Source: Nitrospira sp. (lineage in GTDB: Bacteria > Nitrospirota > Nitrospiria > Nitrospirales > Nitrospiraceae). Taken from it: DNA of 38,569 nt. The translations under genes and the position numbers were made by a program. The notes beneath the pieces were generated by a model. It was not told where the DNA came from and did no database searches. It worked only from the letters and a program-made list of their open reading frames with translations. Positions 1-7,973 of the stretch are shown here, piece after piece. The stretch is taken from NCBI GenBank assembly GCA_005116955.1, contig SWDI01000002.1:226518-265086 (forward strand), in the 5' to 3' direction. How positions within the stretch are numbered: position 1 is the first letter of the stretch; the number at the start of each line of letters is the position of its first letter.

Positions 1-55
1 GGCGTATCCTTTGGTTGCTTCGTTGTGTCGCGATCACAAATCAACCAGATACGCC
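1..55. repeat. Compound inverted repeat (hairpin) at window start
   Basis: GGCGTATC (1-8) pairs with GATACGCC (48-55), and TGGTTG (12-17) pairs with CAACCA (42-47). Inside lies a second hairpin, TTGTG (23-27) with CACAA (35-39). The whole stretch can fold into one long imperfect cruciform. It begins exactly at the first base of the window, so it may be the cut end of a larger repeat or mobile element; this cannot be decided here. Confidence 0.45.
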
Positions 56-140
56 GCGTCTTTTCAAACCCTCAAACACCAGATTTGGTTATAACTCATT
101 CACCACACAGCTTACGCAATGGATGCGTTTAACTCTTTGA

Positions 141-565
141 AAGTGGATTCCTGATTCAACCTTCCCCGTCGTAGAGGCCAGCCCACGCATTCTTCACGGA
201 TTCGACCCCAAGCTATCACTCAAAGCTCTTTCGGCTCTTGAACAAATTGGCGTCACGGTCAAACTAAATAACCCCGTGAGTGCTGTCCGTCAGGACGGAG
301 TGCTGGTCGGGAACGAATGGATCTTGTCCGGCAAAGTGATTGAGCGGCAAGCCACAAGCCCTCGCCACTCCCCCACACCCTGGCGGTTCCTTAAGATTCA
401 TACGGTCAGGTCAAAGTCTGAGCAGATCTCGCCATCCCAGATACTCCCCGGATCTTCATGATAAGGGACGCAGCCCATTGTGTCGGCAATAATGGAAAAC
501 CTTTGCCGGGAGTGGCACCTATCGCAGAACAACAGGGACGGTATGTTGCCGGTCTCTTCAACTAA
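141..565 (+). pseudogene. Remnant of type II NADH dehydrogenase (NDH-2)
   Basis: Two overlapping frames each carry pieces of an NDH-2 (NAD(P)/FAD oxidoreductase). From about 150 to 345 the frame encodes VEASPRILHGFD and a stretch around GVTVKLNNPVSAV, which resembles the NADH-binding half of these enzymes. From about 425 to 565 another frame encodes DLAIPDTPRIF, DAAHC and PLPGVAPIAEQQGRYVAGL, matching the FAD-binding 'GDAAH ... G.PLPGVAP.A.QQGRYVA' segment, and then a TAA stop. The frames do not join, so at least one frameshift lies near 345-420. The 5' part is missing, with an in-frame stop at 138-140, and the conserved Gly of GDAAH is Arg. I read this as a dead fragment of a membrane-associated respiratory dehydrogenase. 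Confidence 0.7.
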
Positions 566-881
566 GCCAGGAGCAAGGTTGATTTTTGTGCAATCTGCTA
601 CCACTCACAACAGACCGGTAACAGACCATGCAGATAAGTGAGTCCTGTACAGCCTCATGGATATCCCTAGCCCGTCAAGTACTGCAATATTTACATTAAT
701 TATATATCGTAAGTGACTGTAATACTTCACTAATAATACATATTTATATGCTTCAATGTGGCGCGTGACTCATGCTGATGCCTCTTTAGTTCGGTCTTTC
801 CACCTACCAGAGTAATAGCCCTCACTCCACCCCTATAGTACCGTTTCCCTACTGTTCAGACTTTCCACACAAGGAGAGAAC
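566..881. other. Intergenic stretch, AT-rich, no gene seen
   Basis: No open frame here has a ribosome site or recognisable protein. Bases 690-760 are strongly AT-rich, the likely promoter zone for the PilZ-like gene at 882. I could not place a convincing -35/-10 pair. Confidence 0.5.
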
Positions 882-1238
882 ATGCCTGCAGGACTTCTAT
901 CAAAAATTGGGATCGACTGTATGCTTTCAAAGGGAGGCAACGGCTTGAAGGGCGATGGGTGCCTGTATGAACTATCATCCTCTCACCCGGCCATCTTACC
1001 CCCTACAAAGCTGCGCCCTGGTGATTATGTCAAGCTCCGCTTGTGGTTCCCCGATGAAGACACTTTTAGCATGATCGAATTAGCGGAGGTGCAGTGGGTC
1101 AAGAATGAGTGGATCCAGATTGAACTTCTTCTTGTGTCAGCCAAAGACCAAACGAGGCTTAGACAATTCGTAGCTGCTGACGGAAAGCACGTGCCAACAT
1201 CAACCAGCATAGGCCGACAGATCATGATTCGCGCGTGA
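882..1238 (+). CDS. PilZ-like domain protein (118 aa)
   Basis: This small soluble protein resembles the short PilZ-domain proteins common in Nitrospira. The GDGCLYELSSSHPAI stretch (about residues 24-39), then LRPGDYVKLRLWFPD, then a strand ending in AEVQWVKNEWIQIEL, follow the PilZ beta-barrel pattern. The C-terminal QTRLRQFV helix is also typical. The canonical c-di-GMP signature (RxxxR ... D/NxSxxG) is not intact: no RxxxR precedes the barrel and the second motif reads ELSSSHP. Binding of c-di-GMP is therefore doubtful. AAGGAG lies eight bases before the ATG, a clear ribosome site. The gene stands alone, and its likely role is regulatory. Confidence 0.6.
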   Translation: MPAGLLSKIGIDCMLSKGGNGLKGDGCLYELSSSHPAILPPTKLRPGDYVKLRLWFPDEDTFSMIELAEVQWVKNEWIQIELLLVSAKDQTRLRQFVAADGKHVPTSTSIGRQIMIRA

Positions 1239-1349
1239 CAGCATCCACTGTGCGCAGCAACCTCATTGCAATATTTTCGTCATACCGACAGGAGCCCTAT
1301 TCTGACACCAGGCGAATCACAGTATGGATACTGAATTGAGGGACGAAGA

Positions 1350-1550
1350 ATGGAAAACCAACTCATTCGACGGGGATTGATCCAAGAGAACCTCCATCGA
1401 GAAGCATGCCCATATTGTGGAGGAAAGACATACCAACTTGTCCTTCGAACCTCCGGAACATTAGATGACCCAAGCCTATTTGTTCGTTGCTGCCAATGCA
1501 GCCGTCCACGAAGCCTGGATACGGACTTCAAACGTGTCCTGTATATCTGA
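1350..1550 (+). CDS. Small zinc-ribbon protein (66 aa)
   Basis: The sequence contains a CPYCGG knuckle (residues 20-25) and a CCQC motif (about 47-50), consistent with one zinc ribbon holding a structural zinc. A purine-rich GAGGGACGAAG lies just before the ATG and can serve as ribosome site. There is no signal peptide or membrane segment. It follows the PilZ-like gene by 111 bases on the same strand and may be cotranscribed. Function is unknown; the length and zinc-ribbon layout suggest a small nucleic-acid or protein-binding accessory factor. Confidence 0.5.
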   Translation: MENQLIRRGLIQENLHREACPYCGGKTYQLVLRTSGTLDDPSLFVRCCQCSRPRSLDTDFKRVLYI

Positions 1551-2097
1551 CTTTGGCAGCTTGGGCGTGGCTCACGAAAATGGAGGTCATCGTAATGCCG
1601 ATGCAAGGCTTTTGTAAACCAAGAGGGATTGGCCTCCGCTTCGCTATGGGCTGCCATTCATCCCCGCTCTTCCGAGCGGGGCATCCTGGCAGATCTTCGT
1701 GAAGATCAATCGAGCGCCTTCCAGGAGAAACCCATAACCACAGTCCAGCCATCAAGCCTCCGACAAAAGTTCTTTGAACTAATGAGCTGGCTACCAAGAA
1801 TGAAAACTCACTCTGGCACCCGCACACTCAAATTGCTTATACGTTTGTCCACAAGCACCCGTTTTTAGCCATAGACCCTACCCCCAGAATGGTGTCGAAT
1901 GCAGCATGATCATTCGTATGATGCCTGAGGAGCCTCCCATCGAAAACCAATTGTGAGACTGGATGCGCTGTCAGCCGAGACCTCACTCCTCTCTTGTACC
2001 CTTCCTATCAGCTGAGGTAAGATGCCCCCTCGTCGGTGATTCCCGCCCTAGCGACGCTTTCCGCTGTGGATGCGGCGAAATCCATTAATTGTGACGT
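1551..2097. other. Intergenic stretch, no supported gene
   Basis: Several short frames exist (for example 1629-1868 on the plus strand), but none has a ribosome site plus a recognisable protein. The only clear structure is the hairpin at 1662-1681. The stretch ends at the tRNA gene. Confidence 0.5.
1662..1681. repeat. Perfect 8-bp-stem hairpin, possible terminator
   Basis: CCCCGCTC-TTCC-GAGCGGGG forms a GC-rich stem with a four-base loop, 112 bases after the zinc-ribbon gene. No run of T follows on either strand, so it is at best a weak or factor-assisted terminator. Confidence 0.35.
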
Positions 2098-2190
2098 GGA
2101 GAGGTGGCCGAGTGGCCGAAGGCAGCGGTTTGCTAAACCGCCGTAGGGACAAAATCTCTACCGAGGGTTCAAATCCCTCCCTCTCCGCCA
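2098..2190 (+). tRNA. tRNA-Ser (anticodon GCU)
   Basis: The acceptor stem GGAGAGG (2098-2104) pairs with CCTCTCC (2180-2186), followed by discriminator G and an encoded CCA. The anticodon arm GCGGT-TTGCTAA-ACCGC puts anticodon GCT at 2132-2134, reading AGC and AGU. The long variable arm (CGTAGGGACAAAATCTCTACC region) is the class II form expected of tRNA-Ser. The T arm has the GGTTCAAATCC core. Total length with CCA is 93 bases. Confidence 0.97.
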
Positions 2191-2344
2191 CCCCCTCAAC
2201 CACATAGTTTGCGTGGAGCATAGAACCTCGCCTGACTGGCCCTACCTACTTCAGTGAGATTTCTGTTGTGAGATTTGGAAAGCCTATCGTATCCTTATGT
2301 GCCACATTGGCTCATCGACCATCATAAGAAAGGACTCCCACTCC

Positions 2345-3022
2345 ATGCGAATTCGTACACTATGTTTTGCCATAGGGCTTCTCACTCTCTCGGCACCGCT
2401 ATTAGCGGCCTCGCAGGATCCAGCGAATGATGACCAGAAGACTTTGTATGCTCTTGGATTGGCCATTAGCCAATCGCTTGGAAGCTTTTCGCTAAGCGAC
2501 GCCGAACTCGATATGGTCAAAAATGGCCTTACCGACGGCGTTCTAAAGCGCCCCCCCAAAGCTGACCTCCAGACATTTGGCCCGAAGATTCAACAGCTTC
2601 AACAATCTCGAGTGGCGCTGGTTGCTGAGGGTGAGAAGAAAGCAGGAGCCGCATTTCTAACCAAAGCGGCTTCGGAGAAGGGCGCCACCAAAACTGAATC
2701 CGGCATCGTGATCACCACCATCAAGCCTGGACCCGGGGCCACGCCTAAGGCAACGGATACGGTTAAGGTCCACTATCACGGCACCTTAACTGATGGAACA
2801 GTGTTTGATAGTTCTGTCAAACGAGGAGAGCCTGCAACCTTTCCTCTAGACAAAGTCATCAAATGTTGGACAGAAGGTGTTCAACAGATCAAGGTGGGCG
2901 GGAAAAGTCGGCTCGTCTGCCCCTCAAATCTGGCGTATGGTGACGCAGGATCACCGCCAGTTATCAAGCCTGGATCCACGTTGGTATTCGAAGTCGAGTT
3001 ACTCGAAATCGTCAATAAGTAG
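2345..3022 (+). CDS. FKBP-type peptidyl-prolyl cis-trans isomerase, exported
   Basis: The product is a FkpA/Mip-like folding catalyst that isomerises X-Pro bonds, probably in the periplasm. Residues 1-20 form a signal peptide (MRIRTL, a hydrophobic core, then ALLAAS-type cleavage). A helical FKBP_N dimerisation domain follows (about 25-110). The C-terminal FKBP domain starts at DTVKVHYHG, with FDSS, CWTEGVQQIKVGG and a final GSTLVFEVELLEI strand. The CWTEG form is the one usual in FkpA. A start 16 codons upstream (2297) is possible, but the 2345 ATG gives the signal peptide and has AAAGGA about 10 bases before it. The gene ends in a strong terminator. Confidence 0.93.
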   Translation: MRIRTLCFAIGLLTLSAPLLAASQDPANDDQKTLYALGLAISQSLGSFSLSDAELDMVKNGLTDGVLKRPPKADLQTFGPKIQQLQQSRVALVAEGEKKAGAAFLTKAASEKGATKTESGIVITTIKPGPGATPKATDTVKVHYHGTLTDGTVFDSSVKRGEPATFPLDKVIKCWTEGVQQIKVGGKSRLVCPSNLAYGDAGSPPVIKPGSTLVFEVELLEIVNK

Positions 3023-3029
3023 ACGTCTG

Positions 3030-3061
3030 AATGACCGCCCCTTCGAGAAGGGGCGGTCATT
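3030..3061 (+). terminator. Strong hairpin terminator after the FKBP gene
   Basis: A perfect 14-bp stem (AATGACCGCCCCTT / AAGGGGCGGTCATT) with a CGAG loop begins seven bases after the FKBP stop codon. Only a weak T-rich tail (CATTTGATT) follows. The next gene's TTG start lies four bases past the stem, so the hairpin may also affect translation of the transporter. Confidence 0.7.
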
Positions 3062-3064
3062 CAT

Positions 3065-4450
3065 TTGATTGAGACGGAAACCTCATCACAATCTGAACAA
3101 CGCTCACGCCATGTGTCTCTGGTCGAAACTACTGTGAGCGGGACGATTTCCTCGAATCCCATAGAATCTTCACCCCCTTCCCCTCTGCGCTGGTTGATTC
3201 TCGGGCTCCTCTTTGCCATCAGCGTTGTGACCTACATCGATCGCGTCAATATCTCCGTTACCGCGCGGCAAATGATGCCAGCGCTGGGGTTGACCGATCA
3301 GGAAATGGGCTTGATCTTCTCGGCATTCGTGGTCGGGTACGCTCTGTTCCAAATCCCCGGCGGCTGGCTCAGTGATCGTTGGGGCATACGCATCGTGCTG
3401 ACGATCGCACTGGTCTGGTGGTCCTGCTTCACCGCTTGGACAGCCGTCGCGGCGACATCATTTCTGGCCGGGCCCTTGGGAGTGGTTGGCGCTCTGGCCT
3501 GTATCAGATTTCTCCTTGGAGTGGGAGAAGCGGCAGCCTTGCCGACGTTTAATCGTGCGGTCACCGACTGGCTCCCGGCACATGAACGCGGCCTCGGCAT
3601 CGGCATCGCCATTGGTGGGATCGGAATCGGCGCAGCGATTACTCCCCCCCTCACCGCTTGGATCATGGTTAACTATGGTTGGCAATCAGCGTTTTACCTT
3701 TCGAGCGGCTTAGGGATAGGCCTCGCCGCTATCTGGTGGCTCTTGGCCGCTGATCGCCCGACAAGTCACCGATGGCACCACGATCACGAGACAGGACAAT
3801 CCACGACTTCGGTTCCCGTCACCCAGCCATCGATTCCTTGGACGACCTTCCGAAAAACACCAAGCGTGTGGTGGCTCACGTTGAGTTACGGATGTCTCGG
3901 CTATGTCGCGTACGTCTACATGTCATGGTTCTATCTCTACCTTGTCAATGCGCGTGGCTTCACTATCTTAAGTGGTGGGGTGTTTGCTGCCGCCCCCTTT
4001 CTCACAATTCTGATCTCATGTCCACTCGGTGGATGGGTCACCGATCGGCTAGCGATGCGCCACGGCATCACGAAAGGTCGTCAGATCGTAGGCATGACAG
4101 GCATGGGGTTAGCCGCAAGCTCGATCGCGCTCGGTGCGAGCGTGGAGTCTCCCTACCTGGCGATCGCCGGCCTTTCATTGGGTGCAGGCTGGCTCTACTT
4201 CACCATCGGCGCCTATTGGTCCTCGACAAGCGATCTGTCACCGACCCATGCTGGTAGCTTGTCAGGTCTCATGAATATGGGCGCCAATCTCGGTGGCGCC
4301 CTTTCGCCTACAATCACACCATGGATCGCTCACCAGTGGGGATGGCCCGCTTCGCTCGGCTTTGCCGCAATCATGGCCCTTATCGGTGGAATCATGTGGC
4401 TCGGCATCACCCCAGGTGATGGACTCACAAAAAATGGCCCTGAGCCGTGA
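3065..4450 (+). CDS. MFS transporter, ACS/phthalate-permease type
   Basis: This is a twelve-helix major facilitator protein of the anion:cation symporter group, which moves organic anions with protons across the inner membrane. TM1 begins near residue 41 and contains YIDRVNISV, a hallmark of this group. Loop 2-3 has the motif-A-like GGWLSDRWGIR. A second half with GGWVTDRLAMRHG follows a hydrophilic central loop (about 225-260). The substrate cannot be read. The start is uncertain: the TTG at 3065 gives 461 aa and has GGGGCGG nearby, but that lies in the terminator stem. A GTG at 3113 is an alternative. The first 40 residues are polar and not conserved in type. Confidence 0.88.
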   Translation: MIETETSSQSEQRSRHVSLVETTVSGTISSNPIESSPPSPLRWLILGLLFAISVVTYIDRVNISVTARQMMPALGLTDQEMGLIFSAFVVGYALFQIPGGWLSDRWGIRIVLTIALVWWSCFTAWTAVAATSFLAGPLGVVGALACIRFLLGVGEAAALPTFNRAVTDWLPAHERGLGIGIAIGGIGIGAAITPPLTAWIMVNYGWQSAFYLSSGLGIGLAAIWWLLAADRPTSHRWHHDHETGQSTTSVPVTQPSIPWTTFRKTPSVWWLTLSYGCLGYVAYVYMSWFYLYLVNARGFTILSGGVFAAAPFLTILISCPLGGWVTDRLAMRHGITKGRQIVGMTGMGLAASSIALGASVESPYLAIAGLSLGAGWLYFTIGAYWSSTSDLSPTHAGSLSGLMNMGANLGGALSPTITPWIAHQWGWPASLGFAAIMALIGGIMWLGITPGDGLTKNGPEP

Positions 4451-4515
4451 TGGCATGAACTCAACATCGTCACCAGTCCTTGTCATCGAGAAGACTGCCT
4501 TGATACAGTCAGACC

Positions 4516-5037
4516 ATGAGCATGCAGTTTCAAAAGAAGGATCCCCGCGTCACGATCGCCACGAGATTCGGTGAGATCAAGATTCGCTTCTACCCAGACG
4601 CTGCTCCGCGCCATGTGGAGAACCTTATCAATCTCATCAAGATGGGGTTCTATGACGGCACCACGTTCCATCGTGTGGTGCCTGGGTTCATCATTCAGGG
4701 TGGCGATCCGTTGAGTAAAACTCCCGAGCGTGCACTCCACGGCACGGGCGGACCAGGATACTTTCTTTCCCCCGAGCCAAATGATTACCCACATAAGCGC
4801 GGCGCACTCTCCATGGCAAAAATGCCGCGTGAGAGCAATAGTACGCGCGACTTCAACGATAACGGCTCACAGTTTTTTATCTGCGTCGGAGACAACAGCG
4901 GGTTGGATCGGTGCTACACGGTGTTTGGAGAAGTCTTTCGTGGGATCGACATCGTCGACAAGATTGTCGGTGCTCCTCGTGACGAGCGAGACAACCCACT
5001 CGATCCGATCAGAATTACGATGACTGTGAAGGAGTAG
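4516..5037 (+). CDS. Cyclophilin-type peptidyl-prolyl isomerase
   Basis: This single-domain cyclophilin (173 aa) is a proline isomerase. Visible signatures are FHRVVPGFIIQGGDP (active-site Arg and Phe), MAKMPRESNS, GSQFFICVGD and LDRCYTVFGEV. There is no signal peptide, so it should be cytosolic. The ribosome site before the ATG is weak; a second Met two codons on is also possible. It lies 65 bases after the transporter and 27 before the Sua5 gene on the same strand. Confidence 0.93.
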   Translation: MSMQFQKKDPRVTIATRFGEIKIRFYPDAAPRHVENLINLIKMGFYDGTTFHRVVPGFIIQGGDPLSKTPERALHGTGGPGYFLSPEPNDYPHKRGALSMAKMPRESNSTRDFNDNGSQFFICVGDNSGLDRCYTVFGEVFRGIDIVDKIVGAPRDERDNPLDPIRITMTVKE

Positions 5038-5064
5038 GCGATCAGGCCGCTGTGCAGCATTCCT

Positions 5065-6066
5065 ATGGAGAGAGAGAATAATCATGTGAAGGGCGCCATC
5101 CTCTCGGCATCAGATGCTGAATCCATTCGACGAGCAGGAAGAATCATCAAGACAGGTGGACTCGTCGCGTTTCCAACCGAAACGGTCTATGGACTCGGCT
5201 GCGATGCGATGAATGCTGAGGCAGCAGCGAAGGTCTTCGAAGCCAAACAACGTCCTCAGTTCGATCCACTCATCGTCCACATCGCTGACCTTACGCAGCT
5301 GGAGATGGTGATTGCATCTCTTCCTGCTGTGGGTCAGCGGCTCATTGACGCGTTTTGGCCCGGTCCGTTGACGTTGGTCTTGCCAAAACAGCCGGCGATC
5401 CCAGATCTCATCACCGCTGGGCTCTCGACGGTTGCAGTGAGAATGCCAAACCATCCAGTGGCGCAGAGCCTTATTCGAGAGGCAGGCACCCCGATCGCAG
5501 CCCCCAGCGCCAATCTATTCGGCTATGTCAGTCCAACAACGGCTCAGCACGTAGCTGCTGGGCTTGGGAGTACCGTCGACCTCATACTCGATGACGGACC
5601 ATGTCCGATTGGAGTTGAATCGACGATTGTTTCACTGGCAGGATCACAGCCCGAGTTGTTGCGCCCAGGCAGCATCACCATCGAGCAACTTAGTTCTATC
5701 GTCGGTTCTATTCGTCAGTCGTTGTCCGTCAATCACACGCCAATCGCGCCTGGTCAATTATCACGCCACTACGCAACCCAGACACCACTGACGATCTTAG
5801 CCTCAGCTGGAGCAAGGCCTATCCTAAAAGATGGCGCGCGCGCGGGTTTACTCATCCACTCGCATCCAAGGGACACCGACGATCGCTTTGCCGCCGTTGA
5901 AGTTCTTTCTTCAACCGGCGATCTAAGGGAAGCCGCACGCCATCTGTTTGCAGCATTGCGAAGGCTAGACTCCCTTGGTCTGGATCGAATCTATGCGGAG
6001 CCTTGTCAGGAAGAAGGGTTGGGGGTCGCGATCATGGATCGCTTGCGCCGGTGCGCGACGCTATAG
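5065..6066 (+). CDS. L-threonylcarbamoyladenylate synthase (Sua5 type)
   Basis: The enzyme makes threonylcarbamoyl-AMP from threonine, bicarbonate and ATP, the first step of t6A37 modification in tRNAs that read ANN codons. The YrdC domain (about 10-200) shows GGLVAFPTETVYGLG, the KxR-containing EAKQRPQFDPL, and APSANLFGYVSPT. The linker and C-terminal Sua5 domain (about 210-333) include PGQLSRHYA, the motif that closes over the active site. The length is that of a two-domain Sua5 rather than short TsaC. A GTG at 5086 has a better ribosome site (GGAGAGAGAG nine bases upstream) than the ATG at 5065, so the real protein may lack the first seven residues. Confidence 0.94.
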   Translation: MERENNHVKGAILSASDAESIRRAGRIIKTGGLVAFPTETVYGLGCDAMNAEAAAKVFEAKQRPQFDPLIVHIADLTQLEMVIASLPAVGQRLIDAFWPGPLTLVLPKQPAIPDLITAGLSTVAVRMPNHPVAQSLIREAGTPIAAPSANLFGYVSPTTAQHVAAGLGSTVDLILDDGPCPIGVESTIVSLAGSQPELLRPGSITIEQLSSIVGSIRQSLSVNHTPIAPGQLSRHYATQTPLTILASAGARPILKDGARAGLLIHSHPRDTDDRFAAVEVLSSTGDLREAARHLFAALRRLDSLGLDRIYAEPCQEEGLGVAIMDRLRRCATL

Positions 6067-6082
6067 GGTTGAACTGCTGGTC

Positions 6083-6117
6083 AGCTCCGCTCCCCTCTTG
6101 CATTGCGGGGAAGAGCT
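6083..6117. terminator. Probable bidirectional terminator between convergent genes
   Basis: AGCTC ... GAGCT with an inner CTCCCC / GGGG(A)AG stem lies between the Sua5 stop (6066) and the stop of the convergent SmbP-like gene (6122). The stem has a small internal loop and no long T run, so it is only a modest candidate. Confidence 0.35.
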
Positions 6118-6121
6118 ATCG

Positions 6122-6559
6122 CTACTTGGCAAACCCGAGTGCCTTCACTGATGCGCGTGCGGCTGTGCGAGCCTTGATAGCAGGATTGAGGAGCACCCCG
6201 GGATCTGCATGGATCCCGATTTCTGCGACCCGCTTACAGTGTCGGATAACGTCATGAAGGGACGCGATACCCTCCTCCCGGCCTGGATGCGACCTGGAGA
6301 GCTGTTTGATAAGCAATTCGGCATACTGCGCTGTCTCAGCACAATGGTGAATGATCGCCTTTGTATCACCCATTCCACCATGGGCAACCATGTCCTCAGC
6401 ATTCAATCGCAGCCCATCCGCCGCCTCACTCAGGCTTTGGCCCTGCTCAACGGCAAACACCGACGTGTGTGCAATAAGTGAAAAAACGATGATGAGGATG
6501 AGCCCAGAGATCATCGATGCGATGCTGGAGTATCCAGTTTGCACGCGTATAGCCGCCAT
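6122..6559 (-). CDS. SmbP-like small metal-binding protein, exported
   Basis: Residues about 14-36 are a hydrophobic export segment ending in FAVEQ. The mature part is helical and rich in Ala and His: AEDMVAHGGMGDTKAIIHH, then HCAETAQYAELLI, and IRHCKRVAEIGIHAD. This resembles SmbP, the small periplasmic metal-binding protein of Nitrosomonas, a four-helix bundle that binds copper and other divalent metals. That match is by pattern, not alignment. The ATG overlaps the stop of the upstream gene (TAATG), so translation is probably coupled. As the last gene behind the first oxidase module it may buffer or deliver copper there. Confidence 0.6.
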   Translation of the reverse strand: MAAIRVQTGYSSIASMISGLILIIVFSLIAHTSVFAVEQGQSLSEAADGLRLNAEDMVAHGGMGDTKAIIHHCAETAQYAELLIKQLSRSHPGREEGIASLHDVIRHCKRVAEIGIHADPGVLLNPAIKARTAARASVKALGFAK

Positions 6560-7065
6560 TAATAGCGCCCTTTGGGGATAATTACGGCAGATGTCAGCTC
6601 GTGATAAAGACGATGAAATGCTTCCGTTGTCAACTCAGGATTCTGCAACCTCGTCAAGGTCGCTTGATCAATCGGATATTCCACGGTGTCGTCATAATTG
6701 GATGACGCAATCGTAATAAACCTGGGAGGAAACAATCGTTCCGGCAGTAAGATGCCCACTCCTAGATTGTATTTTAGCGCCAATCGGATTGCTTCTCTGG
6801 CCTTATCGGCTGGAACTTCTCGCCCCAACCCGATATTCTGCGGTGGTTGTCCCATCCTGGCAAACTGGAAATGCACGTTGGAAAATCCGGCTTGGACAAA
6901 TTCCTGTTTGAGTTCGGCTTTACGAGCTCGATAGTGATAGGCAAGCACCACTTCAACACGGCTCACCGTCGGTGCCGCCGGTTTCTCCCCGAACGCGGAC
7001 AGCACCGTAATCTCACTCAGCAGGACGATGAATAGCAGACCGATCACATGCCACTGTATACGCAT
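6559..7065 (-). CDS. Exported protein of unknown function (168 aa)
   Basis: Residues 1-26 form a signal peptide (MRIQWHVIG, hydrophobic core, SAFGE). The mature part contains SRVEVVLAYHYRARKAELKQEF and a Leu/Arg-rich middle with REAIRLALKYNLGVGIL; no known motif or cysteine pair is visible. It begins two bases after the stop of the cupredoxin-like gene and overlaps the start of the SmbP-like gene by one base, so the three form one translational unit. By context it belongs to the first copper-oxidase module. Confidence 0.7.
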   Translation of the reverse strand: MRIQWHVIGLLFIVLLSEITVLSAFGEKPAAPTVSRVEVVLAYHYRARKAELKQEFVQAGFSNVHFQFARMGQPPQNIGLGREVPADKAREAIRLALKYNLGVGILLPERLFPPRFITIASSNYDDTVEYPIDQATLTRLQNPELTTEAFHRLYHELTSAVIIPKGRY

Positions 7066-7067
7066 CG

Positions 7068-7850
7068 CTATTTTGCCTTAAACGTAAATTCCACCGAACT
7101 GCTTTCTCCAGCCGCCACGGTGAATTCCCGATCCTGTTCCCCGAGAGTCGGATGCCAGGCCTTGATCCGGTAGGTGCCGACCGGGAGGTCTCTGATATCA
7201 AACATCCCCTCGCTCCCCGTCACGGCATAGTACGGGTTATCGACAGCAAGACCGTGTCCCTGCATATAGGGATGCATCCCGCATTGCATGATAACACCTC
7301 GCCGATCCCCGGTAAAACGAACAACATCCTGGGTTCCCCCTTTGGTCAGCGCAGGACGGTGAAACATAATAAAGATATGCTCCCAATCCCGTTCATATAC
7401 CTGAAGATCGTGTGCAACGGAATCCAGATTTTTCACGATGAGAGGATGCTCGTTGCGCATGACCGAGACATACGGCACGAACTGACAGATATTCGCTTCC
7501 AACTTGGTTGCTTCCAATTCGAACGGCTTACCGCTTTTTACGCCCTCGATCGTGACAATCACGTCTTTGAGTCCACCTTGTGGCCCTACCAAGACTTCAC
7601 GAAGCAGACGATAGCCGGATCCATCCGAAAGGGCACCGCAATAGCCCTGATCTGGATAGCGATGGAGTTTGAAGGCAGCCGGGTCAGGCTGATCGCCGGT
7701 GAAGTGCACCATCCCCTTGACTGCACCTCCATTCACGACCGCCATCGGCTCATAAGCCAATGCGAGATCCATCGCTCCCGTACTCACCATGAATATCGTG
7801 AAAGTCAGACCGATGAAACCAGGAACAAGAGTATTGGTGAATCGCCTCAT
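7068..7850 (-). CDS. Exported cupredoxin-like protein with CGMHPYM motif (copy 1)
   Basis: The 260-aa product has a signal peptide (residues 1 to about 33) and an N-terminal beta region starting GGAVKGMVHFTGD. The middle carries VAHDLQVYE, and later MQCGMHPYMQGHG. A His in the first element and the C-x2-H-x2-M cluster in the second match the ligand spacing idea of type 1 copper proteins (His, Cys, His, Met). The last 70 residues (GMFDIRDLPVGTYRIKAWHP) look like a carboxypeptidase-regulatory or transthyretin-like fold. A close paralog lies at 15057-15830, and each copy sits near a giant oxidase, which fits an exported electron partner or copper chaperone. An AGGGG ribosome site precedes the ATG. 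Copper binding is inferred. Confidence 0.72.
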   Translation of the reverse strand: MRRFTNTLVPGFIGLTFTIFMVSTGAMDLALAYEPMAVVNGGAVKGMVHFTGDQPDPAAFKLHRYPDQGYCGALSDGSGYRLLREVLVGPQGGLKDVIVTIEGVKSGKPFELEATKLEANICQFVPYVSVMRNEHPLIVKNLDSVAHDLQVYERDWEHIFIMFHRPALTKGGTQDVVRFTGDRRGVIMQCGMHPYMQGHGLAVDNPYYAVTGSEGMFDIRDLPVGTYRIKAWHPTLGEQDREFTVAAGESSSVEFTFKAK

Positions 7851-7866
7851 GACTATGCCCCTGTCG

Positions 7867-7896
7867 AAAAAACACTGGGGAGCGATGGCTCCCCAG
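7867..7896 (-). terminator. Intrinsic terminator between oxidase 1 and its small-gene cluster
   Basis: On the minus strand CTGGGGAGC-CATC-GCTCCCCAG is followed by TG and six T (7872-7867). This is a textbook rho-independent terminator after the oxidase gene. It lies only 17 bases before the next start codon, so the cupredoxin-like gene depends on read-through or RNA processing unless a promoter is hidden nearby. Confidence 0.75.
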
Positions 7897-7929
7897 CAGT
7901 AGAAGATTTTATAGATTCAGTAGGAGGGC

Positions 7930-7959
7930 GGCGTTACCCACGTGAAAGTGGGTAACGCC
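7930..7959 (-). repeat. 12-bp-stem hairpin just after oxidase 1
   Basis: GGCGTTACCCAC (7930-7941) and GTGGGTAACGCC (7948-7959) form a perfect stem with a six-base loop, 15 bases past the oxidase stop. There is no T run after it. Together with the terminator downstream it may protect the oxidase mRNA 3' end. Confidence 0.6.
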
Positions 7960-7973
7960 ACCGATATCTCTAC

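Noticed and set aside
7152-7955. 267-aa open frame on the plus strand
   Set aside because: It is antisense to the cupredoxin-like gene; it has no ribosome site and no recognisable product.
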